From an uncultured Bacilli bacterium (GTDB lineage Bacteria; Bacillota_I; Bacilli_A; RF39; UBA660): a DNA stretch of 8,860 nucleotides. A program made the position numbers and the translations under genes. Positions 1-6,106 of this stretch are shown one piece after another. Within the stretch, counting starts at the first letter, position 1. Each line of letters starts with the position of its first letter. The stretch is taken from contig CANQZX010000048.1 in assembly GCA_947628445.1 (NCBI GenBank), positions 1 through 8,860 of the forward strand, read 5' to 3'. The notes under the pieces were generated by a model. That model ran no database searches. It saw only the letters and a list, made by a program, of their open reading frames with translations, and was not told the origin of the DNA.

Positions 1-11
1 GACGAAAAGAT

Positions 12-40
12 ATTATAGATTATTCATATGTCTTTTTCAA
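12..40 (-). promoter_or_regulatory. Leftward sigma-A type promoter for a gene outside the window
   Basis: Read on the minus strand, TTGAAA (35-40) is followed by a 17-bp spacer and a perfect TATAAT (12-17). That is five of six -35 bases and six of six -10 bases at ideal spacing. Transcription would leave the window to the left, so the served gene cannot be seen. It is divergent from the promoter at 88-116, and the two share a short AT-rich intergenic region. Confidence 0.55.
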
Positions 41-87
41 TGTTGTTTTGTTGCACTTCATTTTTAAATTAACATTTATTAATAAAT

Positions 88-116
88 TTGCTTTTTTCTT
101 CTCCTTAGAGTATAAT
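88..116 (+). promoter_or_regulatory. Promoter of the 295-aa gene
   Basis: TTGCTT (88-93), a 17-bp spacer and a perfect TATAAT (111-116) lie 31 bp before the start codon of the next gene. The expected transcript start is near 123. The leader carries a strong Shine-Dalgarno sequence, AAGGGGG at 134-140, seven bases before the ATG. Confidence 0.6.
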
Positions 117-147
117 AGTTGCCACTTACCAAAAAGGGGGAAGAAAA

Positions 148-1035
148 ATGGCAAATGAAGATAGTTTATATCTAAGTGGCCTTTTAAGAAGAAAAATGCT
201 CCGGCATTATCTAAATGATATTAGTGATTATAATAGTTTAGGACTTACTTTTACTAATGCCAAAACAAAACAAGATTTTAATTTTAACTACGATGGTAAG
301 ATTCAAGCTCATAATCAAGCATTTTTAGATCAATTACAAGCGCTTCAAGAATTAAGAATTAAAGAAGGTATCACCGAAATACTGGCGTTAGTTAAATTAA
401 AATATGGCAACAACAAATGGAATTTAAATGGCCAAATCTTTAATATTCAAGATGCGGTCCAAAATATTATTAATTTAATAAATAAAGATTCGGAAAGAAA
501 ATATGCTTTTAATCTTTTAACTTGTTTAGATAAAATAATCATTAACTCCACTCCTAATACTATTAAAGATGATTTAACTAATTTAACGCATTTAACTAAC
601 TTTCTTGCGCAAAATGGCGATATTTATAATCAAGTAGAAATTGATATCATTATTAGTAAGTTTTTACACGATAAATACTTTGTAGCGGATACTATTAAAT
701 ATGGCCTACCTCAAATAAAAGAAAATATCTTTAAAATTGCAGAAAATGATTTAGATATGGCCATGCGTAATGTTCTTTTACTAGGAGAGTTTATTGCTCC
801 CACAAAAGTAAGTCAAATTGCACCTTATCTTTTTAATCAAGACAAAAAAACTTTAATCGCGGCGCAAATTTACTTTTTATCGTCCCAAAATATTGTTCGG
901 GAAAACTTTTTCTGGCTTTTGCAACACGAAGAGTTTAGTGAAGAAGCCCTAATACATTATTTAGATAATAATCAGTATATTGCCCCACAAATTAAAAGCT
1001 TAATTAAACGAAAAAATGATTTAGAAACTTTCTAG
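148..1035 (+). CDS. Uncharacterised alpha-helical protein, first member of a paralog pair
   Basis: This 295-aa protein belongs to no family I recognise. The ATG start is supported by AAGGGGG seven bases upstream and by the promoter at 88-116. There is no signal peptide or membrane helix, so it is probably cytosolic. The sequence looks mostly alpha-helical, rich in Asn, Ile, Leu and Lys, and could be a helical-repeat fold; that is inference. It is clearly paralogous to the gene at 1427-2224. Both share YLSG near the N terminus, then a D-Y/F-N/D-S..LTFT segment around residues 27-36, a C-terminal block built on EF-I/V-AP....I-P-L/F....IYFL (about residues 212-250), and a basic end of the form LIK..KR. 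The last 25 bases of the gene form half of a terminator hairpin. Function unknown. Confidence 0.85.
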   Translation: MANEDSLYLSGLLRRKMLRHYLNDISDYNSLGLTFTNAKTKQDFNFNYDGKIQAHNQAFLDQLQALQELRIKEGITEILALVKLKYGNNKWNLNGQIFNIQDAVQNIINLINKDSERKYAFNLLTCLDKIIINSTPNTIKDDLTNLTHLTNFLAQNGDIYNQVEIDIIISKFLHDKYFVADTIKYGLPQIKENIFKIAENDLDMAMRNVLLLGEFIAPTKVSQIAPYLFNQDKKTLIAAQIYFLSSQNIVRENFFWLLQHEEFSEEALIHYLDNNQYIAPQIKSLIKRKNDLETF

Positions 1036-1045
1036 ATCATTTTTT
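1011..1045. terminator. Bidirectional rho-independent terminator between convergent genes
   Basis: Arms at 1011-1027 and 1029-1045 are complementary over 17 positions with one exception (1021/1035, a U-G wobble in the plus transcript and an A-C mismatch in the minus transcript). The outer six pairs are A-tract against T-tract, so a U-tail follows the hairpin in either direction. The left arm and loop lie inside the 3' end of the 295-aa gene, whose stop codon (1033-1035) is in the right arm. The minus-strand holin-like gene stops at 1044-1046, right at the edge. Confidence 0.7.
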
Positions 1046-1310
1046 AATTAGTTACATTTGGCTGATTTTTTAAAGTTTTAATTAATTCCGCAGTACCACC
1101 AGCACTCATCGTAGCCATTAAGCATAAAACTAAACTTTCTCCAAAATTAGGTTCCAATTTTAAAACGGTACAAAATATTGCACTAATTAGGCCAATTAAA
1201 CAATTTTGGAAAGGAATGAACCGATTCGGAATTTTTACAACAAAAGCTTTAGTTATAGCTCCCAAAACATAAGTCACTAGCATAATAATGATTATAACTT
1301 TTGTTGGCAT
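1044..1310 (-). CDS. Holin-like small membrane protein (phage holin family, Hol44/superfamily V-like)
   Basis: An 88-aa protein with an N-terminal membrane helix (roughly residues 4-22, IIIIMLVTYVLGA), then KIPNRFIPFQN, a second hydrophobic stretch (LIGLISAIFCTVL) and a small-residue-rich third segment (LVLCLMATMSAGGTAELIKTLKN). The IPN-R/K-F/Y-IP motif after helix 1, the Gly/Ala-rich C-terminal helix and the polar tail match my memory of phage holins of the Hol44 type; no search was run. The start is set at the ATG at 1308-1310 because AAGGGGG (1319-1325) sits eight bases before it. A GTG three codons further upstream (1317-1319) overlaps that Shine-Dalgarno sequence and is unlikely to be used. 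Holins normally make membrane lesions that release endolysin. No endolysin or other phage gene is visible here, so it may be a domesticated remnant or a chromosomal membrane protein of the same fold. Confidence 0.7.
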   Translation of the reverse strand: MPTKVIIIIMLVTYVLGAITKAFVVKIPNRFIPFQNCLIGLISAIFCTVLKLEPNFGESLVLCLMATMSAGGTAELIKTLKNQPNVTN

Positions 1311-1318
1311 CAACCTCA

Positions 1319-1325
1319 CCCCCTT
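1319..1325 (-). promoter_or_regulatory. Ribosome binding site that decides the holin-like start
   Basis: AAGGGGG on the minus strand, eight bases before the ATG at 1310. It overlaps an in-frame GTG (1317-1319) and so argues against that longer start. The same AAGGGGG core is used by the 295-aa gene at 134-140. A promoter for this gene is not clear: TAAAAT- and TAATAT-like -10 boxes lie just upstream but lack a convincing -35. Confidence 0.55.
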
Positions 1326-1373
1326 ATATTAATATTTTATGAAAACTTGTCCGTACTTGAGAGTGTCTTTGTC

Positions 1374-1402
1374 TTTACTTTCCCCTATTTCTAAGCTATA
1401 AT
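1374..1402 (+). promoter_or_regulatory. Promoter of the 265-aa gene
   Basis: TTTACT (1374-1379, four of six to consensus), a 17-bp spacer and a perfect TATAAT (1397-1402). The start codon is 24 bp beyond the -10 box, giving a short leader with a GAGTG Shine-Dalgarno-like stretch. This promoter lies in the divergent gap between the holin-like gene and the second paralog, so the two paralogs are transcribed separately. Confidence 0.55.
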
Positions 1403-1426
1403 AATTGATTAGAAAAGAGTGATTGA

Positions 1427-2224
1427 ATGTACTTAAGTGGCAGTTTTAGAGATCATAATCTCAATTTATTCAGGGAAGAGATAACCGATTTTGATAGTAC
1501 AAAATTAACTTTTACCCACGGAACTATCAGTTATAAAAATCAATTTATTTTTGAAAAAGAAGATAGTCGCCAAGAAGCTATTTTAGAAGAAATTCAAAAT
1601 GATTTAATAAAAAAAACGCAAGACCAAATTATTTTAACCGCGATTAATGCCTTTTTTCCTTCTTCTTTAATTGCAGAATTGCGTTTTGTAATTAGTAATT
1701 TAAAAAATATGGATGAACGCATTAATTTAATTGTTCTCGAAAATGTTTATCAATATCTATTACATCATAGTACTCAAGAAATTAGATATTATTTAAAAGC
1801 CTTAGGCCCTTGTGTGAGTTTTCTCGAAGAAAATATTGCTTTATTAGAAAAAATAGATATCGAAATAATTTTAAAACTTTTAAGAGAGAATAAAGATTAC
1901 TGTTTTGCTAATTGGGAAGCTGAAAAAAGGCAAATAATGGGAATTCTTCCTGATGATGTGGAAGATTTTGATACCTATAAAGTTTTAAAAATGGCCGAGT
2001 TTGTAGCTCCTGAACGAATTAAAGGGATTACCCCTTTTCTAAATGATCCTTTAATTAGTCAATATTTAGCTCCAATTTATTTTTTAGAGCCGAATAGACA
2101 AAAAGCTAAAGCTTTTTTCCTTGAAGCTCTAGCTAATTTTCCTAACGAAGATACAGTTACGCAAATAATAACTAATCAAGGAATGAGTCGTCAATTAATT
2201 AAGTTAATTTCTAAACGAAATTAA
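1427..2224 (+). CDS. Uncharacterised alpha-helical protein, second member of the paralog pair
   Basis: A 265-aa protein with no recognised domain, signal peptide or membrane helix. The ATG start places the shared YLSG motif at residues 2-5, exactly at the N terminus, whereas in the 295-aa paralog about six residues precede it. The matching blocks are D-F-D-S..LTFT (about residues 22-30) and MAEFVAPERIKGITPFL followed by APIYFLEPN (about residues 189-224), aligned with LLGEFIAPTKVSQIAPYL and AQIYFLSSQ in the paralog. The middle is more diverged and about 30 residues shorter. Length and pattern suggest two copies of one fold that diverged after an old duplication. The stop codon overlaps that of the convergent sigma-factor gene by four bases, and the 3' end is part of a terminator. 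Function unknown; cytosolic by inference. Confidence 0.85.
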   Translation: MYLSGSFRDHNLNLFREEITDFDSTKLTFTHGTISYKNQFIFEKEDSRQEAILEEIQNDLIKKTQDQIILTAINAFFPSSLIAELRFVISNLKNMDERINLIVLENVYQYLLHHSTQEIRYYLKALGPCVSFLEENIALLEKIDIEIILKLLRENKDYCFANWEAEKRQIMGILPDDVEDFDTYKVLKMAEFVAPERIKGITPFLNDPLISQYLAPIYFLEPNRQKAKAFFLEALANFPNEDTVTQIITNQGMSRQLIKLISKRN

Positions 2225-2232
2225 CTTTTTTT
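2201..2232 (+). terminator. Terminator of the 265-aa gene, embedded in two coding ends
   Basis: AAGTTAATTTC (2201-2211) and GAAATTAACTT (2217-2227) form an 11-bp perfect stem with a five-base loop, TAAAC, and T7 at 2226-2232. The hairpin covers the last codons and stop of the plus-strand gene and runs into the 3' coding end of the minus-strand sigma factor. Read on the minus strand the hairpin has only a weak AT tail, so it should stop the plus transcript better. Confidence 0.65.
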
Positions 2233-2841
2233 CTGCCGACTTAAAGTAATTATTTCCCCCACTTTAACATATTTTAATTCTCTTTCAAGTTTCCGACAAA
2301 CGCGCCTAATAATATGACTAATTCCTTGTTGTGTGATATTATATTTTTGGCCAATTTCCCGCATACTATAGCTTTCACCATCAAAACCAAAATACAATTT
2401 AATAATATCTTGGTCCCGTTTTGGTAAACATGAAACTAAGAAATCGATAATGAAGGCTTGTTCCTTTTTTTCATAGGCCTCTACCATATCAAAAGAATCG
2501 GGAATAAAATCTTTAAGTTGTTTTAGGGAATTATCTTCATAAACTTTTTCTTCTAAAGAAACACTGGCTTCAAATTTAGGTTTCCGAATTTCCATATAGA
2601 TTTCGTTATTAATACAAGCCATAGCATAAGTCGAAAATTGATAATTTTTTTCCAGATTAAAAGTTTCAATTGCTCGCCATAAACCAATTAAACCCAAAGC
2701 AAATAAATCTTCTTTTTCGCCACAATTACGGCATTTTCTTTGAATTAAAGTCCAAATCAACCGGTAATTAAGTTTAATTAATTCTTCTGTGGCCAGTTCA
2801 TCACCTTGCTGAGCCAAAATAAAAAGTTCTTCTTTGGTCAC
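2221..2841 (-). CDS. Sigma-70 family RNA polymerase sigma factor (SigE/SigK-like)
   Basis: A 206-aa alternative sigma factor that would direct RNA polymerase to a specific promoter class. Region 2 covers about residues 20-88: KEDLFALGLIGLWRAIETF is the core-binding and -10-melting segment, followed by FSTYAMACINNEIYMEIR, close to the ATYAARCIENEI pattern of SigE and SigK. A variable linker (about 90-135) replaces region 3. Region 4 is at about 138-190: LPKRDQDIIKLYFGFDG, then a helix-turn-helix SMREIGQKYNITQQGISHIIRRV. At 206 aa it is shorter than typical sporulation sigma factors (about 240). The start is GTG at 2839-2841, with GGTG a few bases upstream and a promoter about 23 bp upstream. 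No anti-sigma gene is adjacent. It could be a sporulation-derived sigma in a lineage whose sporulation state is unknown, or a phage or competence type factor. Its targets cannot be told from this window. Confidence 0.9.
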   Translation of the reverse strand: MTKEELFILAQQGDELATEELIKLNYRLIWTLIQRKCRNCGEKEDLFALGLIGLWRAIETFNLEKNYQFSTYAMACINNEIYMEIRKPKFEASVSLEEKVYEDNSLKQLKDFIPDSFDMVEAYEKKEQAFIIDFLVSCLPKRDQDIIKLYFGFDGESYSMREIGQKYNITQQGISHIIRRVCRKLERELKYVKVGEIITLSRQKKS

Positions 2842-2863
2842 TATATCACCAACTTCTGCCTTA

Positions 2864-2872
2864 ATTATAGCA
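2864..2872 (-). promoter_or_regulatory. Extended -10 promoter of the sigma factor gene
   Basis: On the minus strand the sequence TGCTATAAT is a perfect TGn-TATAAT extended -10 element (TATAAT at 2864-2869). No good -35 is present at 17 bp, as expected for extended -10 promoters. The start codon is 22 bp downstream. The promoter abuts the T-tract of the upstream operon's terminator, so the sigma gene appears insulated from that operon and independently transcribed. Confidence 0.6.
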
Positions 2873-2873
2873 C

Positions 2874-2904
2874 AAAAAAAGGAAATTTTTTAAATTTCCC
2901 TTTT
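2874..2904 (-). terminator. Rho-independent terminator of the four-gene operon
   Basis: On the minus strand AAAAGGGAAATTT, a short A-rich loop, then AAATTTCC and T7 (2874-2880). The core stem is eight perfect pairs, extended by A-T pairs past one bulged base. It begins at the stop codon of the surface-protein gene (2903-2905) and ends the operon before the sigma-factor promoter. Confidence 0.7.
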
Positions 2905-3725
2905 AATTAGTTAATTCAACTTTGATGCGACCGGAGAACTTTCGTCCTTGATCATCATTTTGTTCAGCATTAATACCATGTAAGGTTAAGGAAATCGTAT
3001 AAGTTTGTTTCGTATGAGGAGCAATTGTTAAGCCGCTTTTTATTAAAGCATCATTCTTTGGTGTTGGCGCCCATTCTTGATTTAAACCACCATTATCGCT
3101 ACTAACCCGATATATAAAGTTATCGGTAATAAAAGTATTAGTAACATCGATCCAATTTAGAGAATAAGTCATTTCCACATCGGTCGGATTTTCGATAGTA
3201 AAGATTAAATCTGGTACTGTTTTATTAACATCGCCCGGTTGATCATCCGGATATAAGTTTTCCGTTACAACACTACTTTGACTTTCAAACATGACGACTA
3301 GTGAAGGTGTTTCAATACCGGCTCCCCCATCACCGTTTTGGGAAACATCACCATTACCCTGATTTTTATCATCGTCATTACCTGGCGTAATAATTTCGGC
3401 ACAGAAGCGATCGCACACACCATCATTATCATCATCACAGTTTAAATTACAAACACCATCGCCATCTGTATCGATATTAGCATCTGGTATCCCATCTTTA
3501 TTTTTATCAAGATTTAGTTCAGGTATACCATTACCATCTTTATCTAAATTGGTATCTGGCCAACCATCGCCATTCGTATCACAGTTGATATCGCAAACAC
3601 CATCGCCATCCGTATCTTGATTAGTTTTATTTTTTAATTCTCCTGAATTATCATCTACATTATAAGTTGGTTCCCTATTACCTTGATGATCGAGATTAGT
3701 ATCCGGAATACCATCATTATTGGTA
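2903..3725 (-). pseudogene. 3' remainder of the frameshifted surface protein gene: third repeat unit and C-terminal domain
   Basis: This stretch continues the gene at 3726-4982 in another frame. Restoring two bases near 3727 (AACTGAT to AACTGTGAT) joins the halves into one protein of 693 aa. The open frame here extends up to 3838, but its first ~36 residues are the repeat DNA of the upstream half read out of frame, with no Shine-Dalgarno sequence, so it is not an independent gene. It encodes the third Asp/Asn/Gly-rich calcium-binding repeat unit (about 108 aa, with VCDINC, VCNLNC and VCDRFC), a Gly/Asn/Asp-rich linker, and a final ~134-aa domain predicted as a beta sandwich. The C-terminal domain contains FTIENPTDVEMTYSLNW, LTIAPHTKQTYTISLTL and DQGRKFSGRIKVEL; this pattern recalls C-terminal domains of other Firmicutes surface proteins (low confidence). 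The break may be real, phase-variable or a sequencing/assembly error. Confidence 0.75.
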
Positions 3726-4532
3726 TCAGTTAACATCGCATTTGCCATCGCCATCTTTATCAATATTGAGGTCTTGATCATCTTCATTAGGGGTATAAAT
3801 ACAATTAACATCACATTTATTATCATTGTCGGTATCAATATTTAAATCAGGTACTCCATCACCATTGGTATCTAAATTTAAATCTGGATAACCATCACCA
3901 TTGGTATCGACATTTAAATCAGGCGTGCCATTACCATCTAAATCAAGATTAGTATCTGGCCAGCCATCACGATCGGTATCACAGTTTAAATCACATTTGC
4001 CATCCCGATTTGTATCTTGATTGGTTCGGTTATGTAAATTACCATTTTCATCTTCGACATTATAGGTTGGTTTTTTATTACCTTCATGGTCTAAATTAGT
4101 ATCCGGAATACCATCGCCATCGGTATCACAGTTAACATCACATTTACCATCTTTATCGATATCAACATTTAATTCCCGTTTATTTTCCGTATCTCGCGAT
4201 ACACAATTGTAATCACACTTATGGTCCCCATTATTATCACAGTTAACATCACATTTGCCATCACCATTATTATCGATATTTAAATCGGGGGTTCCATCCC
4301 CATCCACATCAACATTCATATCTGGTTTACCATCCCCGTCTAAATCGACATTAGTATCCGGCCAACCATCTTTATCAACATCGCAGTTGATATCACATTT
4401 ACCATCTTTATCGATATCTTGGTTCATAGGATTTTTCAAGCTGCCATCATCTTGCAACCGATTAAAAGTTGATTCTCGGTTTCCATTGTAATCAATATTA
4501 GTATCTGGTTTTTTATCGTGATTAGTATCACA
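3401..4532 (-). repeat. Three tandem ~134-residue calcium-binding macro-repeats
   Basis: Within the surface-protein gene the coding repeats form larger units. Unit A is 4131-4532 and unit B is 3729-4130, each exactly 134 codons (402 bp); unit C is 3401-3728 and is shorter. Each unit opens with CDT(N/D).D..PDTN.D..GN, then a PTYN/STFN-like insert, a NQD..(R/K)DGKCD(I/L)NCD element, GWPDTN and several D.DGDG.PDLN loops. Units A and B end in DKDGKCDVN / DKDGDGKCDVN. The DNA copies are similar but not identical, so the duplication is not recent. Confidence 0.8.
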
Positions 4533-4982
4533 GTTGATATCACAAAAACCATCACCATCGACATCGATATTTAAATCGGCAACGCCATCGCCATCTAAAT
4601 CGATATTAAGTTTGGTACTATTTATATATTGCACTCCCGAATAGGTCGCTGCAATACCCGCAAAAAGGAAAGTTAAAAGGAAAAGAAGAAATAACCCCAT
4701 ATTTTTACGTTCGACAAAATCAAAGATAACTTTAGCGCCATCTTTAGCCACTCTTAAACTATAAGGCAAATATATTTCCTTATCATTAATTTCGTAACAT
4801 AAATTGAGAGCTTTTTCGACATGCTTAGGTGTTACTTCTAACGTATCTTCATACATTTTTTGTAAGATAGTTGTTAATTTTTCTGTTTGTTCTTTAGTGG
4901 TTAGAAGCATAAAGTCTTTTAAATTTAAAACTTCTCGATTATCTAAAATTTTATTTTTTTTCTTTTCCTTTTTTTGTTTCAT
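3726..4982 (-). CDS. Single-pass surface protein with Cys-paired calcium-binding repeats (N-terminal part, gene frameshifted)
   Basis: Last gene of the operon, 14 bp after the DUF2357-like gene, with AAGGAAGG eight bases before its ATG. As written it encodes 418 aa and stops at TGA (3726-3728); the intact protein would be 693 aa. Residues 1-95 are Lys-rich and cytosolic by the positive-inside rule. Residues 96-116 (MGLFLLFLLTFLFAGIAATYS) form one membrane helix. From about 124 onward the chain is extracellular and made of D-x-D/N-x-D/N-G loops, the thrombospondin type 3 / dockerin-like calcium-binding pattern, e.g. DLDGDGVADLNIDVDGDG at 128-145. Eight CDxNC motifs (C147/C151, C196/C200, C244/C248, C256/C260, C281/C285, C330/C334, C390/C394, and C415 whose partner is lost at the frameshift) suggest disulfide-stabilised loops. 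Calcium would rigidify the stalk outside the cell; that is known for such repeats and inferred here. No LPXTG motif is present. Reading TGA as Trp would not rescue the frame, since TAA follows three codons later. Confidence 0.85.
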   Translation of the reverse strand: MKQKKEKKKNKILDNREVLNLKDFMLLTTKEQTEKLTTILQKMYEDTLEVTPKHVEKALNLCYEINDKEIYLPYSLRVAKDGAKVIFDFVERKNMGLFLLFLLTFLFAGIAATYSGVQYINSTKLNIDLDGDGVADLNIDVDGDGFCDINCDTNHDKKPDTNIDYNGNRESTFNRLQDDGSLKNPMNQDIDKDGKCDINCDVDKDGWPDTNVDLDGDGKPDMNVDVDGDGTPDLNIDNNGDGKCDVNCDNNGDHKCDYNCVSRDTENKRELNVDIDKDGKCDVNCDTDGDGIPDTNLDHEGNKKPTYNVEDENGNLHNRTNQDTNRDGKCDLNCDTDRDGWPDTNLDLDGNGTPDLNVDTNGDGYPDLNLDTNGDGVPDLNIDTDNDNKCDVNCIYTPNEDDQDLNIDKDGDGKCDVN

Positions 4983-4996
4983 TGGTTAAACCTTCC

Positions 4997-6097
4997 TTAC
5001 TTTAAACAATCTAATGCTTTTTGTCTATTTCGATTATATTCTTTTAAGAAATTAACAAAAGCTTTTTTAACCCCTGCTTCTTCTTCGCGTTTTTGCGCAT
5101 AGGCCTTTTTAACTGCCTGATTAAGCATTCTTTTTAACACTTTTTCCTCAAGATCATCTTCGCTTAATACATCGCTAATTACTTGCGTTAAATCGATTCT
5201 TGACCTACTTTTCATTTTATCATATTTTGTATCTTTATTCAATTTTAGGGAATCATTCGTTAGATAAAATGCCAAATTATATTTATCTATGATATCTTTA
5301 GCCCGATCTAAAGATTCATCTTCAACGGAGGTCATCGGTTTAATTGCATTACTTTCCAAATATTCCCATAATTCTAGGGCCTTAATAAAATTGGGTTCCT
5401 TTAAGATAACATTGGTTTTTCTTATCGGACTACGCACCGGTTGACTAGCCTGTAAGTTTTTAATAAATTGGCTACCCCGGAAAGCCGCGAGTACATCCTT
5501 AATATGTTCTATTCGAGTTTCTAAAGAATGGCCATCTTTATCTTTGGCTTCAATAACCTCGGCATTAGCACTTTCTAAATTAAGATTAATTTTAATTTTA
5601 TTATTGCCAATTTCCTGTGTGGCCTCATAACTAACTTTATTTTTGGTATCAACCCGCGATTGTTGATCAGATTCGGCCAGTTTATTATTGACAAATTGAT
5701 ATAAATTATCTACTAAGGATTTAATAAACCGGTTTTCGTATAAGTCCACAGTTTCTTCCCGATAGACATTTAAAAGTTTTAAAGGGATAACGGTCCCATC
5801 TTCTTCGACATCTTGAATCAAGTTGGTATTTTGGGCCAAATGGCGAATACTTTCTTCCGTTACCACCTTGGCTTTTTCAATCGGCACAATATTTTCTTCT
5901 TGTACAATGAACCGCCGCGGATTACGAATTATATTATCCAAATACGGAATTGAATCTTCGACCATTTCGACCCACGAAATATCACTTATCACCCGATGGA
6001 CATCCGTAGTTGCTTTAATTTGGGGTTTTAAATCCTTAACAAAAGTTTTTAATTCATTTTCATCGATATTTGCTAAATATGTTGTCATATCTTCCAT
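4997..6097 (-). CDS. DUF2357-like (McrC N-terminal domain-like) protein, apparently without nuclease
   Basis: A 366-aa cytosolic protein, third in the operon. Its start ATG (6095-6097) follows TAGGAG, which overlaps the stop of the ATPase gene, so translation is likely coupled. Two signatures point to the DUF2357 / McrC N-terminal family: YREETVDLYENRFIKSLV (about residues 112-129, with the ENRF-K core) and SPIRKTNVILKEPNF followed by IKALELWEYLES (about 223-249). In McrBC-type systems this kind of protein partners a McrB AAA+ ATPase and often carries a PD-(D/E)xK nuclease at the C terminus. Here the C-terminal third is Lys/Glu-rich and helical, and I see no D...(D/E)xK signature, so cleavage activity looks absent. 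Its neighbour is a McrB-like ATPase, as expected for the family. It probably acts as adaptor or regulator of that ATPase (inference). Family call is from memory of motifs, not a search. Confidence 0.7.
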   Translation of the reverse strand: MEDMTTYLANIDENELKTFVKDLKPQIKATTDVHRVISDISWVEMVEDSIPYLDNIIRNPRRFIVQEENIVPIEKAKVVTEESIRHLAQNTNLIQDVEEDGTVIPLKLLNVYREETVDLYENRFIKSLVDNLYQFVNNKLAESDQQSRVDTKNKVSYEATQEIGNNKIKINLNLESANAEVIEAKDKDGHSLETRIEHIKDVLAAFRGSQFIKNLQASQPVRSPIRKTNVILKEPNFIKALELWEYLESNAIKPMTSVEDESLDRAKDIIDKYNLAFYLTNDSLKLNKDTKYDKMKSRSRIDLTQVISDVLSEDDLEEKVLKRMLNQAVKKAYAQKREEEAGVKKAFVNFLKEYNRNRQKALDCLK

Positions 6098-6106
6098 AAA
6101 GAACTC

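Noticed and set aside
74..87. AT-only palindrome ATTTATTAATAAAT before the first promoter
   Set aside because: A 14-bp AT palindrome is expected several times by chance in DNA this AT-rich.
3720..3735. Programmed +1 frameshift at the TGA
   Set aside because: Slippage from AAC to ACT would not re-pair, and the +1 product would lack the Cys found at the same place in the other units. A two-base deletion explains the data better.
3726..3838. Independent start for the C-terminal half of the surface protein
   Set aside because: The N-terminal ~36 residues here are repeat DNA read in the wrong frame and there is no Shine-Dalgarno sequence, so the half is a frameshifted continuation.
4255..4491. 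Plus-strand open frame rich in Ser, Pro and Leu
   Set aside because: It is the antisense of the Asp/Gly repeat DNA of the surface protein; it has no ribosome binding site and its composition is explained by the repeat.
3401..4620. Regular repeats as a possible CRISPR array
   Set aside because: The repeats are coding, degenerate, continuous with no spacers, and translate into calcium-binding loops.
4804..4989. Plus-strand 61-aa open frame
   Set aside because: Antisense to the N-terminal region of the surface protein; its hydrophobic/Phe-rich end is the complement of a Lys-rich stretch.
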